Source of the DNA: PALSA-693 sp963834725
Lineage (GTDB): Bacteria > Actinomycetota > Acidimicrobiia > Acidimicrobiales > Palsa-688
Assembly: GCA_963834725.1 (NCBI GenBank)
Contig: CAWICN010000001.1
Coordinates: 3,224,001-3,288,000 of the forward strand
Direction: 5' to 3'
Length of the DNA: 64,000 bases
This document shows positions 49,782-59,268 of this stretch, one piece after another. The translations under genes were made by a program, and so were the position numbers. The notes below the pieces were generated by a model. That model made no database searches. It was not told the origin of the DNA and saw only the letters and a program-made list of their open reading frames with translations. How positions within the stretch are numbered: the first letter of the stretch is position 1; each line of letters opens with the position of its first letter.

Positions 49782-50851
49782 GCCGGCCGCCGGTAACAAG
49801 CCGCGGTCGCCGACGCCACGCTGCTCCAAGGGCGCCGCACGGCCTCGGCGTGGGCCGCCGCGGCCATCCGGATGAGCTCCTGCTCGGGCGCCCGAGCTAC
49901 GGTGGCCAGGGCCTGCTCCAGCCCGTCCTCGTCGTTGACGAAGCGGATGGCGGCAGAGGCGGGGATGTCGGCGAACTCGGGAAGATCCGGGATGACCACA
50001 GGGACGCCCAGGCTGAGCGCCAGCAGGACCGACCCGCTGGTGGTGATGCCCCGGAACGGGAACACGGCCGCATCTGCCGCCCCCAGATACAGCGCGAGCT
50101 GCGCATCCGTAAGCGTTCCCGGCCGGAACACGACACGGCTCCCGACCGCCTCTGCCAGGTGGTCCAGGCGCTGTCGGTAGGCCAGCTCCGGGCACGCTCC
50201 TGCCACCAGCGCGAACAGCGGGCGCGCCTCCGGCCGTCGCAGCGCGCAGAGCAGCCGGTCGGTCCCCTTGTAGGGCCGCATCGTTCCTACGTGGGCCACC
50301 ACCCTGGCCGAGCGGTCCACTCCCAGCGCCTGGCGGGCCGTGTCTCGCTCGGGCGGCTCGGGGTAGGTCCCGACGTAGGAACCGTGCGGGACGACCCGGA
50401 CGTCGCGGGCTCCGAATCGGCGCACCACCGGCTCAGTCGCCGGCGAGTGCACGATCACCACCGATGCCGCCCTCGCCAGGCGTCGCCGTCCGGCCCGGTC
50501 GTCGTGGAAGACCGGGTTATGGGGCAGAACGTTGTGCGCCGTCCAGACGATCCGGTACCGGAGCACCTCGGCCATACCAAGGAACAAGGTGAACCAGCAC
50601 TGCATGACCAGTCGGGCCAGGTTGCTGCGCCGCAGCCAGGGCAGGGAAAACCACCACACCCAATGGATGTGCAACACCTCGTATCCCTGCGCCCGGCGAG
50701 CCAGCAAGGTGAGTGGTACCAGAGCCAGGTTCAGGGTATGGGACCGGGTCGGGCCGTCCAGGTATCGGACGGTCACCCCCTCAGCCGAAAGGGCGGCGCG
50801 AAGCAGCTCCTGGTACGGGTTCGCGTCTTGCGGAACGAAGAGGACCTTCAT
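49778..50851 (-). CDS. Family 4 glycosyltransferase (GT-B fold)
   Basis: A 357-residue GT-B enzyme. The N-terminal domain begins KVLFVPQDANPYQELL and carries a WTAHNVLPHNPVF loop. The C-terminal domain has VAHVGTMRPYKGTDRLLCAL, VVFRPGTLTDAQLALYLGAADAAVFPF and TTSGSVLLALSLGVPVV, the region with the nucleotide-binding Glu/Ser position. ATG 50851 follows AGCAGGAG directly and overlaps the upstream stop by 4 bp. Confidence 0.9.
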   Translation of the reverse strand: MKVLFVPQDANPYQELLRAALSAEGVTVRYLDGPTRSHTLNLALVPLTLLARRAQGYEVLHIHWVWWFSLPWLRRSNLARLVMQCWFTLFLGMAEVLRYRIVWTAHNVLPHNPVFHDDRAGRRRLARAASVVIVHSPATEPVVRRFGARDVRVVPHGSYVGTYPEPPERDTARQALGVDRSARVVAHVGTMRPYKGTDRLLCALRRPEARPLFALVAGACPELAYRQRLDHLAEAVGSRVVFRPGTLTDAQLALYLGAADAAVFPFRGITTSGSVLLALSLGVPVVIPDLPEFADIPASAAIRFVNDEDGLEQALATVARAPEQELIRMAAAAHAEAVRRPWSSVASATAACYRRPA

Positions 50852-51756
50852 CTCCTGCTTCCCACAAGTATCCGGGTCACCTCCCGTAACGATCCCAGCC
50901 CCTCCGCGAGGTGGGCCGCCACGACGCGGACGGGCTTCGTCCGGCGTCGGGCTCGCCATAGCGGGATCAGGAGCAGCAAAGGGTATGCGGGAAACACCGC
51001 AGTCAGAGGCAGCCCCAACAGGAAGATCGGGTAGGCGAAAGGTACAGGGTCGCTGCGCCACGCCGAGCGAAGACGGGTGGGGTGCTTGCGGTACAGCCGA
51101 ACGCGGGCGGCCCCATACATTTGGCAACGTCGCAGCTGGCGACGCCAGTCGCCCCAATCGTGCTCGACGAAAGCCTCGGGGACGTAGCGCAGGCGGATGC
51201 TCCTATCCCGTAGCCGCCAGGTGAAGTCGATGTCCGATCCGTATCGAAAGCTCTCGTCGAAGCCGCCGACAAGTTCGCACAGCTCGCGTCGGAACGCCAG
51301 GTTCATCGTCGGCGCCTCGTCCACGTAATCGGGCCGCGGCGCGCCCGGCTCCGGAGCGAAAATGCTGTTCGTGAGCGACATCGGCCCGCAGGTGACCGAT
51401 TCGTCGCCCGACGCAATGGGCGTCACCAGGCGTTCCAGCCATCCATTAACAGGGGTGCAGCCGACATCGATGAACGCGATCACCTCGCCCCGCGCCGCTC
51501 GCACGCCGGCGTTTCGCTGGTGGGGGATCGTCACGGACTTTTCGTTAGAGGAAGTGAAGTCAATCCAGCGGACCCAGGGGTTGGCTTGCCGGATGGCGTC
51601 CAATCGGCCACGGGACGCGTCGACGACGATTACCTCGTCCCCGTCCACAATGCCGGTCGGAGAGTCCGCCAGGCGAACCTCGCGTCGCACCCTTTGCAGG
51701 GTCTCGCCCAGTTTCGGATCGTCCTTGGAGATGATGACCACGGAGCGGGTGATCAT
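50848..51756 (-). CDS. Family 2 glycosyltransferase
   Basis: A 302-residue enzyme: ITRSVVIISKDDPKL start, EVIVVDASRGRLDAI, AARGEVIAFIDVGCTPVNGW (metal site region), NLAFRRELCELVGGFDESF and YGSDIDFTWRLRDRSIRL as the late acceptor/base segment. A C-terminal hydrophobic helix (PIFLLGLPLTAVFPAYPLLLLIPLW) should anchor it to the membrane. It overlaps both neighbours by 4 bp. Confidence 0.9.
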   Translation of the reverse strand: MITRSVVIISKDDPKLGETLQRVRREVRLADSPTGIVDGDEVIVVDASRGRLDAIRQANPWVRWIDFTSSNEKSVTIPHQRNAGVRAARGEVIAFIDVGCTPVNGWLERLVTPIASGDESVTCGPMSLTNSIFAPEPGAPRPDYVDEAPTMNLAFRRELCELVGGFDESFRYGSDIDFTWRLRDRSIRLRYVPEAFVEHDWGDWRRQLRRCQMYGAARVRLYRKHPTRLRSAWRSDPVPFAYPIFLLGLPLTAVFPAYPLLLLIPLWRARRRTKPVRVVAAHLAEGLGSLREVTRILVGSRR

Positions 51757-52787
51757 GTCTCCCCTCCGACGACGGGTCGTGGCCCACCACGCCGGCCAAG
51801 GAGGAACCCAACGTCTGTCGCTGCCTCCTCGAGCAACTGTAAATAGGCGTAGATCAGCGGCTCCGGCGACAGAGTGCCGGCTGCGGCCTTGGCCCAACGG
51901 GGGAAGAAGACCAGGGGGAGTGCCGCGCCGGCGAGAGCCCATATCGGTTGGTGCACGGCGCGAGCCATGATCAGTGCGAACAAGATCGGAGCCGGAAACA
52001 CGCCCGGCCGCCACTCGGGATGTTTCGCGCAGTTGCGAGCGCTACCGAGGCCATAGCTTCGGGCCCGCCTGACGAGGTCCCGCACGGATGGATCGAAGTC
52101 GTGCCACACTGGCGCAGCTTCGGTGAACCAGAGCCGGAGATGGGGGTGAGCCGCCCGGATACGCCGGCACAGATCCTCATCCTCCCCGGCGAAGGCCACC
52201 CCGGCGTCGAACCCGCCGATCTTCTCGAGGGCGTCACGTCGGAACGAGCAATTCGCGCCCGCCAGAGAGAATACCTCCCGGTCCCCCTCCCGCGTTCGGG
52301 GCCGCATGTTGTCCCTCAGGTACAGCAGCGCCCGGTAGGGAAGCGAATGCGACCGCTCGAGCTCTATCTCCAGGGGAGCCAGCGGCATCCGTTCGGCGTA
52401 GTAGCGCCGCACGAGAGCATCTTCCGGGCGTAGCACCCGCACCGGTCCTCCCACCCCGACCACGCTGGGATCGCGGTATGGCGCGCACAAGCCCGCAGCC
52501 CAGTCAGGCTCCGGCACGCAGTCGTCGTCAGTGAACGCCACGATCGGTGCCGACGCGACGCTGATACCGGTGTTACGGGCGGCTCCCGGGCCCTTGTTGC
52601 AGCGGTGACGGAGGAATACTGCTCCATGCCGTTCGGCGATCCCGGCGACCGGCGCGTCGGAGCAATCGTCGACCACGATCAGCTCCATGTCACGTCGTAT
52701 CGTCTGGGCATCCAGGGCGAGGAGCAACTTCTCCAGCTTGTCCTTCCGGTTGTACGTGCAGACCACCACTGAGACTGCGGGGGTCAC
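51753..52787 (-). CDS. Family 2 glycosyltransferase
   Basis: A 344-residue enzyme with VSVVVCTYNRKDKLEKLLLA, LIVVDDCSDAP, VAFTDDDCVPEPDW (DDD metal site), AGANCSFRRDALEKIGGFD and EDEDLCRRIRA. Hydrophobic C-terminal segments (APILFALIMARAV, PIWALAGAALPLVFF) suggest membrane attachment. GTG 52787 overlaps the preceding stop (GTGA). Confidence 0.9.
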   Translation of the reverse strand: MTPAVSVVVCTYNRKDKLEKLLLALDAQTIRRDMELIVVDDCSDAPVAGIAERHGAVFLRHRCNKGPGAARNTGISVASAPIVAFTDDDCVPEPDWAAGLCAPYRDPSVVGVGGPVRVLRPEDALVRRYYAERMPLAPLEIELERSHSLPYRALLYLRDNMRPRTREGDREVFSLAGANCSFRRDALEKIGGFDAGVAFAGEDEDLCRRIRAAHPHLRLWFTEAAPVWHDFDPSVRDLVRRARSYGLGSARNCAKHPEWRPGVFPAPILFALIMARAVHQPIWALAGAALPLVFFPRWAKAAAGTLSPEPLIYAYLQLLEEAATDVGFLLGRRGGPRPVVGGET

Positions 52788-53953
52788 GCTGCCCCCTGCA
52801 CGGACCGGTAGACAGAAAGAAGGCGCTCTGCCACGAGCGACCAGTCGCTGGTATCGGCCGACTCGATGAGTTGGTCACGGCTGAGCGGGGCGTCGAGGGC
52901 CGTCTGGATGGTGCGGGCCAGGCTGGGCACTTCCGGCGGGCACAGGAATCCCGTGACCCCGGGAACAATGCGCTCTCGTGCACCGTTTTCGGGGTGGTCA
53001 AAGGTGACCACCTGCGTGCCGCAGGCCATCGCCTCGAGGACCACCAGTCCGGTCCCCTCGCGTGTGCTCGGCAGCACCAGGACGCGCGCCGACTTCATCC
53101 ACGAGAAGACCTCTCCGTGCCCCTCAACATTGCCAGCCCAGAGCACGTCGTCGGCCAGCCCCAGGCGCTGCGCCATGTCTCGGAGCTGGTCCTCCGCCGG
53201 GCCCGTACCGATGACCGCGCAGGTAAGCCGTCGCCCCTCGACCCGGAGGATACGCATGGCGTCGAGGAGCATGTCGAGGTGCTTGTGGGCCACCAGACGA
53301 CCGACGTAGAGGATGTCGTAGCGTTTCCCGCGGGGTTTGCCGCTCCTGATCCTGTCAACGTCGATGCCAACCGGGACCATTGCCACACGATCCGGCGTCA
53401 CGCCGGCGGCGACGAGCTTCGCGGCGGCGCCGTCCGACTCAACGATAAGCCGGTCGGCTGAGCGGGCTGCGACTCGCTCGAGCAGCGCCGCCGGCGCGCC
53501 AAGACGGCCCAGGTACTCCTTCCACATCTTCGGACCCCAGGACTCGTGCCAGGTGAGGACCATCGGTTTGCGCTTGAGCCACGCAACAACGCGTAGAGGA
53601 ATCACCTGCAGGTACGGCATGTGATCAACATCGAGCACGTCAAAGTCGGCGCCGAGCAGGCGGACGCTCGCCAGGGCGAACATGGCAGCCTGCAGGACAG
53701 ACCTTCGAGGTCCCACGTACATGGCCCAGCGCCGACAGATGGCGTGGAAGCGCACCCCCTCCAACGTCCATGTCCTCTCACGGCCCCTCCACGCCATGGT
53801 GTAGACGTCTACGGCTACGCCGGCGGCGGCCAGGCGCCGGAGAAGCTCGTGGTAGCGCACCTCCTTCCCGCCCTTGAAGTACGGATAGACCCCGTCTGAA
53901 ACAACGGCCAACTTGAGAGCCGGGCCGGGCTTGGCGGTTGCTCTCTTGCTCAA
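52784..53953 (-). CDS. Family 4 glycosyltransferase (GT-B fold)
   Basis: A 389-residue enzyme. KLAVVSDGVYPYFKGGKEVR with its Gly-rich acceptor loop opens the N-terminal domain. DILYVGRLVAHKHLDMLLDA, CAVIGTGPAEDQLRDMA and LPSTREGTGLVVLEAMACGT (EX7E-like motif) form the donor-binding domain. The TTG start at 53953 overlaps the upstream stop (TTGA). In GT4 enzymes this motif binds a nucleotide sugar; the sugar is unknown. Confidence 0.92.
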   Translation of the reverse strand: MSKRATAKPGPALKLAVVSDGVYPYFKGGKEVRYHELLRRLAAAGVAVDVYTMAWRGRERTWTLEGVRFHAICRRWAMYVGPRRSVLQAAMFALASVRLLGADFDVLDVDHMPYLQVIPLRVVAWLKRKPMVLTWHESWGPKMWKEYLGRLGAPAALLERVAARSADRLIVESDGAAAKLVAAGVTPDRVAMVPVGIDVDRIRSGKPRGKRYDILYVGRLVAHKHLDMLLDAMRILRVEGRRLTCAVIGTGPAEDQLRDMAQRLGLADDVLWAGNVEGHGEVFSWMKSARVLVLPSTREGTGLVVLEAMACGTQVVTFDHPENGARERIVPGVTGFLCPPEVPSLARTIQTALDAPLSRDQLIESADTSDWSLVAERLLSVYRSVQGAA

Positions 53954-54834
53954 GTTGGGACCTCGGCCCCAACCGCTCTCAGCAAAGTCGATTCTGTGTC
54001 GTCACTGCCGAGCAAGAGGTCAGGATGGTATCGGTACGATTCCACATCGCGGGGCAACCGCCCACGCATCCAAACCTTGCCCAAAACCGCCATGCTGATA
54101 AAGCCTTCTTGCCACCTGAGCTTCTTGCCTTCGGCGTGAGAACGACTCACGTAGCTGATGGGCACCTCGAACGGGCGGTATCCCCTGCGCAGAAGCTCAG
54201 CTGTGATCTCCGAGTCGAGCCCGAAGCCAGACCGCGTGAGGTTTAACCGACGGAAGAGGTCGACCGGCATCATCTTCAGGCAAGTATGGATGTCCGTCAT
54301 ACATGAGTCATAGAGGATGTTGGCGGCCAGCGTTGTCAGCCGGCTCCCCATCGCATAACGAAATGATTGGTAGACCGTATTCATCCCGAATATTCGCGAA
54401 CCGAACACCACAGTTGCGTGACCGGCGAGTATCGGGTCGAACATGCGGGGAAGATCCGAGGCTACATACTCGCAATCCGCGTCGAACACAACCAGGTGAC
54501 TGCATCTAGCCAGGGCGGCTCCCGTCAGCACAGCGGCACCCTTACCAAGGTTTCGCGGATGCCGGTGCACAACCAGGCGAGCGTCATTCAACGCTGACAG
54601 GATGAGGGATGTGTCATCTGTACTCCCGTCATCGACGACGATCAATTCGAGAGGGTAAGGAACTTGCAAGCTAAGAATGTCCGCCACGGCGGATCGTATC
54701 GTTCTTGCCTCGTTGTATACCGGCATTACCACCGTAAGACTCAGGTCCCGACGCGCCCGATACGGCGCGAGATCACCCCTCATAGAAGCCCGACTTTCAT
54801 GATGCCCCAATTCTTCTGATCTAACTAACTTCAA
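53950..54834 (-). CDS. Polyprenyl-phosphate glycosyltransferase-like family 2 enzyme (DPM1 type)
   Basis: A 294-residue protein resembling dolichyl/polyprenyl-phosphate sugar synthases: LTVVMPVYNEARTIRSAV, LIVVDDGSTDDTSLIL, HPRNLGKGAAVLTG, LVVFDADCEYVASDLPRM, then FGSRIFGMNT and TDIHTCLKMMP. This subgroup charges a polyprenyl phosphate or transfers the first sugar. It is the first gene of the thirteen-gene minus-strand operon. It has a lower GC content than the rest, with a promoter expected in the 612-base region upstream. Confidence 0.9.
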   Translation of the reverse strand: MKLVRSEELGHHESRASMRGDLAPYRARRDLSLTVVMPVYNEARTIRSAVADILSLQVPYPLELIVVDDGSTDDTSLILSALNDARLVVHRHPRNLGKGAAVLTGAALARCSHLVVFDADCEYVASDLPRMFDPILAGHATVVFGSRIFGMNTVYQSFRYAMGSRLTTLAANILYDSCMTDIHTCLKMMPVDLFRRLNLTRSGFGLDSEITAELLRRGYRPFEVPISYVSRSHAEGKKLRWQEGFISMAVLGKVWMRGRLPRDVESYRYHPDLLLGSDDTESTLLRAVGAEVPT

Positions 54835-55446
54835 GCTCTTGCAATCGACGGCCCGCGATGTTTATCGGCAAACGCCGCTGCCCCTTCGCCCGCGGCCGTA
54901 TCTGGTCGTTTACGACAGCCGGGCAGGAGTACTACCTCACTTCGTGGCCACACTACGGTACTAACCGGCTTGGACAGGTGGCCTAATGACTCGCAGTCGA
55001 CACTGCGCAACTGCGCATCAATCCGGAGAATCTAATCGGTCCCGGGCGGCTGTTGCTCGCCGACCATAAATGCATGCATTGACACCCGACCGCTACGCCC
55101 CTTCTGTTCCTCTTCTCCTTGACATCCGTCCTTCCAACTCGACAGGAGAGGTGTGACCGCGTGTCAACGTCACCTCTTCCTTGCCCCCGGTGTGGCCCAC
55201 CGATGCCGGCAGGTTACAGCAACCTATCATCGTTAGCAAGGAGGGTCACGAGATCTTTCCTCCGACCTGTTGTCTGCAGAGGGCCCCGCCAGGTCCCCTC
55301 GTCGGAGGTGGCGAGGGGTGGCCACCGGGAGGCCCGCGCCAGCGAGGACGACCGCGACGGCGAGGCCCCAATCGGTTTTCGTGAGTCGGTGTTGCTTCCT
55401 GGTCCGCCACTACCGGGCTGAGCCGACCAGGATGAGCGTCCCCGAG
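54835..55446. other. Intergenic region upstream of the exopolysaccharide operon
   Basis: These 612 bases separate the first glycosyltransferase gene from the 3' end of the malic enzyme gene, both on the minus strand. The part 54840-55080 is relatively AT-rich and carries direct repeats (CTGCGCAACTGCGCA near 55004) and a perfect 12-bp palindrome. A plus-strand frame at 55119-55421 has a CPRCGPP zinc-ribbon-like start but no further support, so I do not call it a gene. Confidence 0.5.
55069..55080. promoter_or_regulatory. Perfect palindrome AATGCATGCATT
   Basis: A 12-bp perfect palindrome in the long intergenic region upstream of the exopolysaccharide operon; a possible operator. There is no independent support. 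Confidence 0.3.
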
Positions 55447-57156
55447 TCATTGCCCACCTGCTGCCATGGGACGTTCATTTGGTGCACACAGAGGACGGTA
55501 GATGGGCTCCCACATCGCTGCCGCGACCGCGTCGCCGAACGCCTCTTCGTCCCGGCCTGCGACACCGTCGAGCACGGCCGCCCGGGCCACCGCCGCAGCC
55601 ACGGCGGCTGAAGTCTTGCGCAGCGAATCGATAGGTGGGAGAAGCGGCCCCCCTGGATGGGCACTGTCGATCTCGTCGGCGATGGCGCGGGCGGTGGCCC
55701 GGATCATTCCGGGGGTGACCCGCGACGCCCGGGCGACGATGGTCCCCAAGCCCAGGCCGGGGAAGACGAGGGCGTTGTTCGCCTGAGCGACCTCAATGGT
55801 CTCCGTTCCGATGCTCACGGGCGGGAAGGGGCTGCCCGTCGCCACCAGGGCCCGGCCCTCCGTCCAGGCAAGGAGGTCGGCGGGAACCGCCTCCGACAGA
55901 GAAGTCGGGTTTGACAGGGGCATGATGATCGGCCGCTCACAGTGCGCAGCCATGGTGCGCACCATCTCTTCGGTGAAGGTCCTGGGCTGTCCGGCGGTAC
56001 CGATAAGGATGGTGGGGCGAACCTGACGGACGACCTCGGCGAGTCCGATCCGTCCTTCACTGTCTCTGGCGAAGCCTGACACCTCGGACTCTGTCCGGGC
56101 GAAAGACCGCTGGAAGTCGCGGAGACCGTCGTCGGACACACACAGCAGGCCGCGGCTGGACAACGCCCAGATCCCCCGCCGCCCGTCTGGCGCCCCCTCC
56201 TCCTCCACGGCGGCTGCCAGTTGCCGGGCGATGCCGATCCCCGCGGTGCCGGCGCCGTGGATCACAATTCGCTGGTCGGTCAGGCGGCCGCCGCTAATTT
56301 TCAGACCCGACAGGACAGCAGCCAGGGCGACCGCTCCTGTTCCCTGGATGTCGTCGTTGAAGGTGCGGCATTCCCGCTCGTACCGGTCGAGGACGCGATG
56401 GGCGTTGGCTGCACCGAGATCCTCCCAGTGCAGCAGGGCGTCGGGGAAGAGATGCCTGGCCGTCTGGACGTAGACGTCGACGAAGGCGTCGTAGGTGCGC
56501 ACGTCCACGCGCCGGTGGCGGTTGCCGAGGTAGAGTGGATCCTCGAGAAGGCTCTCCCGGTTGGTGCCGACATCAAGGACAACAGGTAGGGTGCGCGCCG
56601 GGTCGATCCCCCCGGCGGCGGTGTAGACCGAGAGCTTGCCGATCGAGATGGCGATCCCGCCTACGCCCCAATCCCCGATCCCCAGGATCGCCTCGCCGTC
56701 GGTAGCGACGATGAGGTCGACATCGTTGGGACCGAGCCCCGGAGCACGCAGGGAGACGTCGATGTCGCCGGGACGGTCCACAGAGAGGTAGACGCCACGC
56801 GTGCCGCGAAATTCCGAGCTGAAATGCTGGATAGCCTCCCCGACAGTCGGCGTGTAGACGATGGGGAGCATCTCGGCCAGGTGGTCCTGCAGCAAACGAA
56901 AGTACAAGACCTCAATCCGCTCATGGAGGAGGGCAAGAAAGACGTTCTTGGCCAGATCTCCTCGCTGGGCCAGGAACTGCGCGTACGCCCGCACGGCCTG
57001 CTCGTCCAGACTGAGGACAGCAGGCGGAAGAAGGCCGATGAGCCCAAAGGCCTGCCGCTCCTCCTCGGTGAAAGCGACGCCATGGCTGAGCCGGGACTCG
57101 GCCAGAAGCTGTCGACCCCGAAGGTTGGTCTCCACGGCGAGTGGAGTGCGTTCCAC
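55447..57156 (-). CDS. NAD-type malic enzyme
   Basis: A 569-residue malate dehydrogenase (decarboxylating) of the long, eukaryote-like/SfcA type, which converts malate to pyruvate. PIVYTPTVGEA carries the catalytic Tyr. DGEAILGIGDWGVGGIAISIG is a characteristic block, RTFNDDIQGTG contains metal-binding Asp residues, and IVIHGAGTAGIGIARQL is the dinucleotide fold. PIIMPLSNPTSLSEA follows. Length fits the family. The GTG start at 57156 faces the divergent sigma-factor gene 77 bases away. Confidence 0.95.
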   Translation of the reverse strand: MERTPLAVETNLRGRQLLAESRLSHGVAFTEEERQAFGLIGLLPPAVLSLDEQAVRAYAQFLAQRGDLAKNVFLALLHERIEVLYFRLLQDHLAEMLPIVYTPTVGEAIQHFSSEFRGTRGVYLSVDRPGDIDVSLRAPGLGPNDVDLIVATDGEAILGIGDWGVGGIAISIGKLSVYTAAGGIDPARTLPVVLDVGTNRESLLEDPLYLGNRHRRVDVRTYDAFVDVYVQTARHLFPDALLHWEDLGAANAHRVLDRYERECRTFNDDIQGTGAVALAAVLSGLKISGGRLTDQRIVIHGAGTAGIGIARQLAAAVEEEGAPDGRRGIWALSSRGLLCVSDDGLRDFQRSFARTESEVSGFARDSEGRIGLAEVVRQVRPTILIGTAGQPRTFTEEMVRTMAAHCERPIIMPLSNPTSLSEAVPADLLAWTEGRALVATGSPFPPVSIGTETIEVAQANNALVFPGLGLGTIVARASRVTPGMIRATARAIADEIDSAHPGGPLLPPIDSLRKTSAAVAAAVARAAVLDGVAGRDEEAFGDAVAAAMWEPIYRPLCAPNERPMAAGGQ

Positions 57157-57233
57157 GCCGTCACCCTACGGGATGCTTACCCCGGAGACCGCGATCCGTC
57201 TCGCCGATCGTGACGTTGGTAGGGTCGACGTCC

Positions 57234-58217
57234 GTGGTCATTTCTGCGCAACTGGAGTTATCCGATCTGGAGCCTTACCGGCGGGAGCTCACCGGCTTCT
57301 GCTATCGCATACTCGGTTCGGGCTTCGAGGCCGAGGATGCGGTCCAGGAGACGATGATCAAGGCGCTGCGGGGCGCGTCGGGATTCGAGGGCCGTTCCAG
57401 CGTGCGCTCCTGGCTGTACCGCATCGCCAACAACGTGTGCATTGACATGACACGCCAGGCGCAACGCCGGGCCCGGCCGATGGACCTGGGCCCGGCGTCA
57501 CCGCCTGATGAATCGTTGCTCGGACCGTTGCGCCCGGAGGCCCCCTGGGTGACGCCGATCGCCGACGGGAAGGTCATCGACCCGGCCAGCGACCCGGCCG
57601 AGTTGGCGATGCAAAAGGAGTCCGTCCGTCTCGCCTTTGTGACCGCTCTGCAGCATCTGCCCGCCCGCCAGCGGGCCGCTCTGGTGTTGTGTGAGGTGTT
57701 GCGTTGGTCGGCCGCCGACGCCGCCGAACTGCTCGACACGACCGTCGCCGGCATCAACAGCGCCTTACAACGGGCGCGAGCCACGCTGGCGCAGCTGCCC
57801 TCGGGCGGGAAACCGCGGCCGCTCGACCCCGAGACGGCCGAGACGCTCACCCGTTACGTCGACGCCTTCGAGCGCTACGACATGACCACCCTGGTCAAGC
57901 TGCTGCACCACGACGCCTACCAGTACATGCCACCGTTCGCGATGTGGATACAGGGAGCCGAGAACATCACGACCTGGATGGTGCAGCCCGGCCCGTCCGC
58001 CTGCCGGGGTTCGAGGCTGATCGCCCTGGGCGAGGTCAACGGCTGCCCGGCCTTCGCCCAGTACAAGCCAGATCCTGACGGCGGCATGCAACCCTGGGGG
58101 ATACAGGTGCTGGAGATCTCGGGCGGGAAGATCGTGGAACTGGCGATTTTCCTGTCCCCCCTCGATCCCGATCGGTTGTTCCCGTCGTTCGGCCTCCCGC
58201 TCCACCTCGACTCCTGA
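57234..58217 (+). CDS. ECF-type RNA polymerase sigma factor with SnoaL-like C-terminal domain
   Basis: A 327-residue sigma-70 family protein. Region 2 (YRILGSGFEAEDAVQETM, SSVRSWLYRIANNVCIDM) and region 4 (LQHLPARQRAALVLCEVLRW, INSALQRARATL) are intact. They are followed by a ~130-residue SnoaL/NTF2-like domain (YVDAFERYDMTTLVKLLHHD), as in the actinobacterial SigG/SigJ-like ECF groups that lack a separate anti-sigma gene and in which the tail modulates activity. GTG 57234 is the start that gives a family-like N-terminus. The regulon is unknown; it is divergent from malic enzyme. Confidence 0.9.
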   Translation: MVISAQLELSDLEPYRRELTGFCYRILGSGFEAEDAVQETMIKALRGASGFEGRSSVRSWLYRIANNVCIDMTRQAQRRARPMDLGPASPPDESLLGPLRPEAPWVTPIADGKVIDPASDPAELAMQKESVRLAFVTALQHLPARQRAALVLCEVLRWSAADAAELLDTTVAGINSALQRARATLAQLPSGGKPRPLDPETAETLTRYVDAFERYDMTTLVKLLHHDAYQYMPPFAMWIQGAENITTWMVQPGPSACRGSRLIALGEVNGCPAFAQYKPDPDGGMQPWGIQVLEISGGKIVELAIFLSPLDPDRLFPSFGLPLHLDS

Positions 58218-58439
58218 ACCCGCAGGATCGAACAGTTCAGCAGCTCACCCACTCGGGCAAGGCCGCGACCCGGTGGGCGCCGGGACTCTCCCGCCACAGG
58301 TAACGGCTTGGCTCATCACCGCGAGTTCCTCTTGGTAAAAACCGACCATTGCGATACTCTCTGCTCCGCGGCTGGCCACCGATGGGGTAAGAGGGCAAGC
58401 TCGGCGCTTGCTCTCGAGGTCGAGTGCGGCTCATCCCTG

Positions 58440-58859
58440 CTATGCCGTCGAACTGGTCCGTTGGCGCTCGCGGGCTCGCTCGCTGGCCGTCTGGGGCAGC
58501 ATTTCCAGGCGGTGGCCATCCGGGTCGGAGATAAACACTGAGTTGCGCGGAGTGCGCTCGGACACCGTAACGCCCGCCTCCACGAGCCCGGTCACGAGCT
58601 GGTCGAGGTCCGGCGCGGCCACGTTCAGGGCCATGTGGTTCATCTCCCGTCCGCCGTACGCGTCCCCGGGGACCTCGAACAGATCGAGGCCCTGCATGCC
58701 ACAGTGCAAGAAGCTCGCCTTCATGGTGGGAGGGCCGCCGGAAATATTACGGTCCTCAAAGCCAAGCACATCCATATAGAACGTCTTCGATCGCTCCAAA
58801 TCCGTGACATGGAGCACGACATGGTTGATGCCGGTCACCTGCAGCTTCGAAGCGGCCAT
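58440..58859 (-). CDS. VOC (glyoxalase/bleomycin-resistance fold) protein
   Basis: A 139-residue single-domain-pair VOC protein: INHVVLHVTDLERSKTFYMD, LGFEDRN, LDLFEVPG, MNHMALNVAAPDL and FISDPDGHRLEML. The His and Glu positions of a metal site (His in INHVVL, His in MNHMAL, Glu in RLEML) are present, so it may be an active metal-dependent enzyme. ATG 58859 follows GGGAGG by six bases and is preferred to the GTG two codons earlier. Confidence 0.88.
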   Translation of the reverse strand: MAASKLQVTGINHVVLHVTDLERSKTFYMDVLGFEDRNISGGPPTMKASFLHCGMQGLDLFEVPGDAYGGREMNHMALNVAAPDLDQLVTGLVEAGVTVSERTPRNSVFISDPDGHRLEMLPQTASERARERQRTSSTA

Positions 58860-58915
58860 CTGCACCCTCCCTCGCTATGGCTCATATTCGGCCTGATCCT
58901 AGGTCCGCGTGAGAC

Positions 58916-59041
58916 TCAGGCGAGCATCTCTGTGCTGTGATCGATTGCCTTCGCCGTGCACCCCGTCGCCAGCGCCCACGCCAGGAACGTGCCCCCTCCG
59001 CTGCCGACCTCGAGGAGACAGCTGGTTGATGGGGCTGCACG
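58916..59041 (-). pseudogene. Fragment of a SAM-dependent methyltransferase
   Basis: On the minus strand the frame reads LLEVGSGGGTFLAWALATG and then AIDHSTEMLA before a stop. This is methyltransferase motif I plus the acidic post-I loop, in the usual spacing. The rest of the domain is missing after the stop, and the upstream part is not family-like, so only about 40 codons of a former gene remain. Confidence 0.5.
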
Positions 59042-59268
59042 GCTGCACCGCCCCGCCGACTCCGCTCCGATGCCTGGCACACCACACCGCACCTGGCCAG
59101 TCGCCACCACCCCCCTGCAGCCGAACACGTCGGAAGCAGTCGGGCCCGGATAACGTAGGCTCGGTCGCGGCGCCGGGACCAGCCCCTCCACCCGTCCATT
59201 TCTCTGTCCTGGACGGAGCCACCAGTACCCCTTATCGGACCTTGAGACAACGAGCGGAGGACTGTGAC

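Noticed and set aside
55119..55421. Plus-strand 100-codon frame with CPRCGPP
   Set aside because: A single zinc-ribbon-like motif is not enough; the rest is Arg/Pro/Gly low-complexity typical of noncoding high-GC DNA.
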